The notes under the pieces are model-generated. The model was not told where the DNA came from, searched no databases, and saw only the letters and a program-made list of their open reading frames with translations. A stretch of DNA of 64,000 bases from contig JAVTVJ010000001.1 of NCBI GenBank assembly GCA_034509425.1, positions 14,031,501 through 14,095,500 on the forward strand. The letters are read 5' to 3'. Made by a program: the position numbers and the translations under genes. The stretch is from Eopsaltria australis (lineage: Eukaryota; Chordata; Aves; Passeriformes; Petroicidae). Below, piece by piece: positions 60,401 through 64,000 of the stretch (the stretch's first letter is position 1; each line of letters starts with the position of its first letter).

Positions 60401-63230
60401 TAATCTGGGTCAAAATATCCCTGAGACTCACAACTGCCTCCACACTGCTTTGTGATGGGCCAGGAATGATTCTGTCTCACTATTCACTGGAGAAGCCCAT
60501 GTTCTTGTAAACCCTGAATAGTACTGCTTTCAGGCTCTGTTGTGGCTTCCCTTCTTGGTTCTTGGCCAAGGCAAAGAAGGGAAATGCATTTTAAATAGGA
60601 AAATACATATACAGGTGTTAATCACATAACTAGATTAAGTACGGATTGAAAACTAACCGCAGGTGCTTGAATTGAGCCAAGTCAGACTTATTCATCTTTT
60701 TTCTTTGGTAAAAGAAAGAAAAATTACTGAGTATGATAAACATGACAACAGCAATAATAATGGTTTTTTTTTATTTATGTATTTATTTTAATTTGGGCAT
60801 AGCACAATAAGAAAAAAAGAAATGAAGCATAGAATTACATGTTTCAGTTAAGAGAGGAACTATTTTGCTATTAGAGTTAAATGTAACAAATGCATTTTTG
60901 AAATGCCATTGTTAAATTAACTAAACATTTTTCAGTATAACTGAATTTTAAGTCATATAATAATGGAATTTAAATGCCTTTTCTTTGTTTTTTCAGCAAA
61001 ATCCCTGTCAGGTTTTGGTAGAAGAACCATACAGAAGGCTTTAACTTTTTACCTGTAAGAGAGTGTGCATTTTTCCCTCATTTGGTAGGGATGAGCTTCC
61101 ACACAACTCCCGTGCTGTGTATCCATGTCAGGGACAAGAGAGGCACAAAACCAGTGTCACATGAATCAGTTTTCTGTAGCTCAGCCAGACTCCTTTGGCA
61201 GATATGTTACTCCTCCTCTAGTCATTCTGAAATATTTAAAGCTGTAAAAAGAAACTTCTAATGTAATTCCTCCATCCTTTAGCCCTAGATACTTTACTTG
61301 ACTGAAATAATAATGCACAGCAGACTTTTGTGGCCCAAGAAAGTTATATAAACATAGCTAGTATTAAGGCAAGAAGTCGCCATATTCTGTAAAGCAAAGG
61401 ATAAAATTCTATCTTCATTAAAAGCAATGGCAAGGGGCACATTGATTTCAAGAGTTAGGATTGCACGTGTGCATAAAAAGCAAAGACCCTGTAATATCTG
61501 TTTCCACACCTTAAAAACACATGCTACCTATTATTCATTCTTTCATGGAAAATGCAAAGTGTATTCAGGTCTTTTCATCAGTACATCAGTCACCAAATGT
61601 GTAGGAGTAATGCTAAAATCAGTTCCTAACAGACATGAAAACACTGTAATAGGATAACAAGATAAACTGATGCCTCTTCATGACAGATAACTGTTCTTCC
61701 TCATCGCTTAATGTTTTCAAGAATACATTAATGTAACAAAGTCAAGAGGTTTTGGCAAGAAAAAATGAAGAACAATGGACAAAATACACTGCTGACTTAT
61801 CACAAACTGATATGCAGGGTTTCTTTTCATTTTCTAAAGATTTGCATAATAGAGAAAATAAACATGATTAAATGTTTGATATCAAAATATTTCCCAGGTC
61901 TCATGGCACATTGCTCTGTCTAACAATAATACAGCAACATTCTGTAGACAATTTTACATAGAGACTTCTAACAAAGAGACTATGCTTTTAGACCAGTTTC
62001 TGTCCCTCAGGATTTGTAGAGATGCAAAAACACATTAAATGCATTTCTTGAGCTTAAATGCCATCCATAAAAAAACCACACCATTTTTCAAGTTAATTCT
62101 TTCTTCCATAATTCCTTTTTTTCTTCTATTCATGCTATAAAACACAGCAACACTCATTCTAATATTTTGTTTCTGAATAGCTGTGTAAAATTTAAGTGCA
62201 GAACAGAGCATGCACCCAGGGACTAGAAATGGAGTTGTACTTCAAAGTCTTTTATAGATATTGTAGACTTTGAAAAACTCAACTTCTCTTCATTTTTTAA
62301 CCAGTCAAATTCATTATAGGATACCATCCCCTCTTTTCCTTCAGAGCTGAAATGTGCTAATTTATATAGACTTTATACTCATAAGGTTCTGAGATCTTGA
62401 GAAAGCTCTTACAAATAATACCTGCAAAGGTGATGCTAGAAGTAATTTTACCTCAGCATTCTTGGGGAGATCACTAAGCTATATATTGCAGAACATAGCT
62501 GCTCTCAGTTTATAATACGTCCTGAAATTCTTTCCATCTTTTGGATTTTTTTTAGGGTTAGAAAAAAAATCTGGAGAAATCGCTGCCCCCTGTATATATA
62601 ATCAACAATGTATGTTGAGATGTTTATATGTTACTTCACATGCAGTCCTAGAGGTAAAGCAGAGAAAAGTGCTTCTCCCAGTGCAGAAGTCTTTCTGGCC
62701 CTTTGCATTTGCCCAGAGCTAGAGATGAGCGTGTTCCTTGTGTGAAGGGGAGTGGAGATTCAGGATCCTCTGTGTCTCTTAGGCTCAGAACTGAAGGGCT
62801 TCTCCTCCTCTGATACCAACAAGGTGCTTTTCTTCCAGAGTATGCCTTGCTTCACAGAGCCCCGTGCTTATGGGGCACAGCATATTCCCAGGTGCTGGCT
62901 TTAATGACCCTAGGTGGGCAGGAAACTGCCAGGATAGGTATTGCCTATGTAAAAAGATAGCTCAGGATAAGCTATTTCATTCACACTATTACATATATGC
63001 AAAAATAGCTGAGGACAGAAAAGTTGGGTGTGAGACACACGCCAGGAAAGGATTATGTGGGACCTACTTGCTCTAGAGCCAATCTCACACCATGGGAGAA
63101 TTCAAGTCAGCACAGAACTCTGTCTGCCATTGTATCAAGGAAAACAAGTTTAAAGAAGGTCTCACACAGTCATCCAATTCGTCATCCAAACACAAACCAG
63201 GATCAACCACACCTGTATATATAAGTGGCT
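57405..63230. other. Unique AT-rich non-coding DNA
   Basis: No gene is recognised. A minus-strand frame at 58758-58949 with an acidic serine cluster is listed under findings. T-rich runs lie at about 60147-60160 and 60763-60773. A GC-richer stretch at about 62650-63080 has plus frames of 66-70 codons and no domain. No interspersed repeat is recognised before the CR1 at 63236. Confidence 0.5.
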
Positions 63231-63235
63231 GCCAA

Positions 63236-63549
63236 CTGGGTTCCAAGAGGATGGAGTCAGGCTCTTCTCAGTGCTGTGAAACAGGACGAGAGGCAGCAGG
63301 AATTAACTGGAACACAGCAAGTTCCACCTGAACATCAGGAAAAGCTTCTTAACTTTGAAGCTGACTGAGCACTGAAACAGGTTTGCCAGAGAGGTTGTGG
63401 AGTTTCCTTCTCTAGACATACTCAGGAAGGGTCTGGACACAACCCTGAGTAATGTGCACCAGAGGAACCTGCTTGAACAGGTCGGTTGGACTGGATGACC
63501 TTCAGTGGTCCCTTCCAACCCCGGCCTTTCTGCATTTCTGTGATTCTAT
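63236..63549 (+). mobile_element. CR1 LINE 3' end, 5'-truncated
   Basis: About 310 bp match the non-coding 3' end of a CR1 subtype in sense orientation. Blocks include 'CAGGAAAAGCTTCTTAACTT' near 63336, 'CAGAGAGGTTGTGGAGTTTC' near 63388, 'GTCTGGACACAACCCTGAGT' near 63431, 'GGTCGGTTGGACTGGATGAC' near 63480, and GGTCCCTTCCAACCCCGGCC at 63507 followed by TGCATTTCTGTGATTCTATG. The terminal repeats are well kept, so the 3' end is at about 63549. The subtype differs from the copy at 23160-23870. No reverse-transcriptase coding sequence remains; the 71-codon minus frame here is a shadow. Confidence 0.95.
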
Positions 63550-63551
63550 GT

Positions 63552-64000
63552 GCTCAGTTTTGCTCTAGACATGTGCAGTAGGGATTCTCCAATATTTTTT
63601 TCCTCCCTTTACTTATGGTTGACTCAAGCATCAGTTCTTTTCACGGTATCTGTCTGCCTTGTGATGCAGACAAAAGACTGCCCAGCAGCAACCCTTGTAG
63701 TCTGCTTTAATGTGCACTCCTCATCAGCTTCATGCTTTATTCAAACATCCAGCAAAGAAGATGAAAGGAAACACAGGCCACAATGATTCACACAGATTAT
63801 AAAATGTCTGCTCTATAATCAGTGGAAAATAATTTGTCTGCCTCATCAACGACATTACTCCCATTTATGTAGAAAAATAAACGGCATGAAAAATGAGTTC
63901 CAACCTTGGCAACATCTACTTCTACTTACAATAGAGCAGTGGCTGGAAATGGAAGAGGTATAGCTGCCTACAGTCTAAAGGCCTATCTGAAGTCATGGGT
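63552..64000. other. Unique non-coding DNA to window end
   Basis: A 78-codon plus frame at 63550-63786 begins in the CR1 flank; it is Cys- and Ser-rich without a domain. Nothing else is recognised. Confidence 0.5.

Noticed and set aside
63092..63518. Open frames of 71-79 codons near the right end
   Set aside because: They overlap the non-coding CR1 3' end at 63236-63549 or its flank.
1..64000. tRNA, rRNA, microRNA or CRISPR features
   Set aside because: I looked for cloverleaf landmarks (GGTTCAA boxes with a matching acceptor stem), familiar microRNA seeds in hairpins, and regularly spaced repeats. None was convincing.

Overview
The window looks like nuclear DNA from a bird. The best evidence is a set of CR1 retrotransposon copies in both orientations. 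They include 3' ends with the conserved CCTTCCAACC block followed by degenerate ATTCTATG-type terminal repeats. The DNA is AT-rich and CpG-poor, with many short homopolymer runs. I see no CpG island and no bacterial gene organisation. CR1 is also abundant in crocodilians and turtles, but the short, sparse, 5'-truncated copies fit a bird best. I cannot name the species or locus.

No protein-coding gene, tRNA, rRNA, known microRNA or CRISPR array can be supported. The longest open frame is 174 codons on the minus strand at 18977-19501, and it is partly CR1 sequence. All others are 150 codons or shorter and resemble no family I recognise. The window is best described as intergenic desert or the inside of a very long intron.

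Layout. 1-18.1 kb is mostly unique AT-rich sequence, with two stop-poor minus-strand stretches (6.67-7.62 and 11.49-12.56 kb) and a GC-richer block at 14.87-15.36 kb. 18.1-23.9 kb holds an old sauropsid-type repeat (18136-18205), a minus-strand CR1 (18715-19165) and the largest CR1, on the plus strand (23160-23870). 23.9-38.8 kb is unique, with an ORF-dense patch at 27.2-28.0 kb, a regulatory-looking AT-rich stretch at 31.0-33.6 kb and a tiny CR1 tail at 34.77 kb. 38.8-39.8 kb has a minus-strand CR1 fragment, a 40-bp duplication and a degenerate 12-bp repeat. 39.8-47.1 kb is unique, including a second regulatory-looking block at 41.64-42.02 kb. 47.1-47.9 kb has a CR1 tail followed by a nearly perfect 244-bp tandem duplication. 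47.9-63.2 kb is unique, with a few ORFs worth testing (48.15, 53.45, 57.11 and 58.76 kb). 63.2-63.55 kb is a plus-strand CR1 3' end, and unique sequence follows to the end.

The items most worth a second look are the very recent 244-bp tandem duplication at 47402-47891, a charged 47-codon frame at 57111-57254 behind a strong polypyrimidine tract, and two or three blocks that resemble conserved non-coding elements. I found no convincing new biological system.
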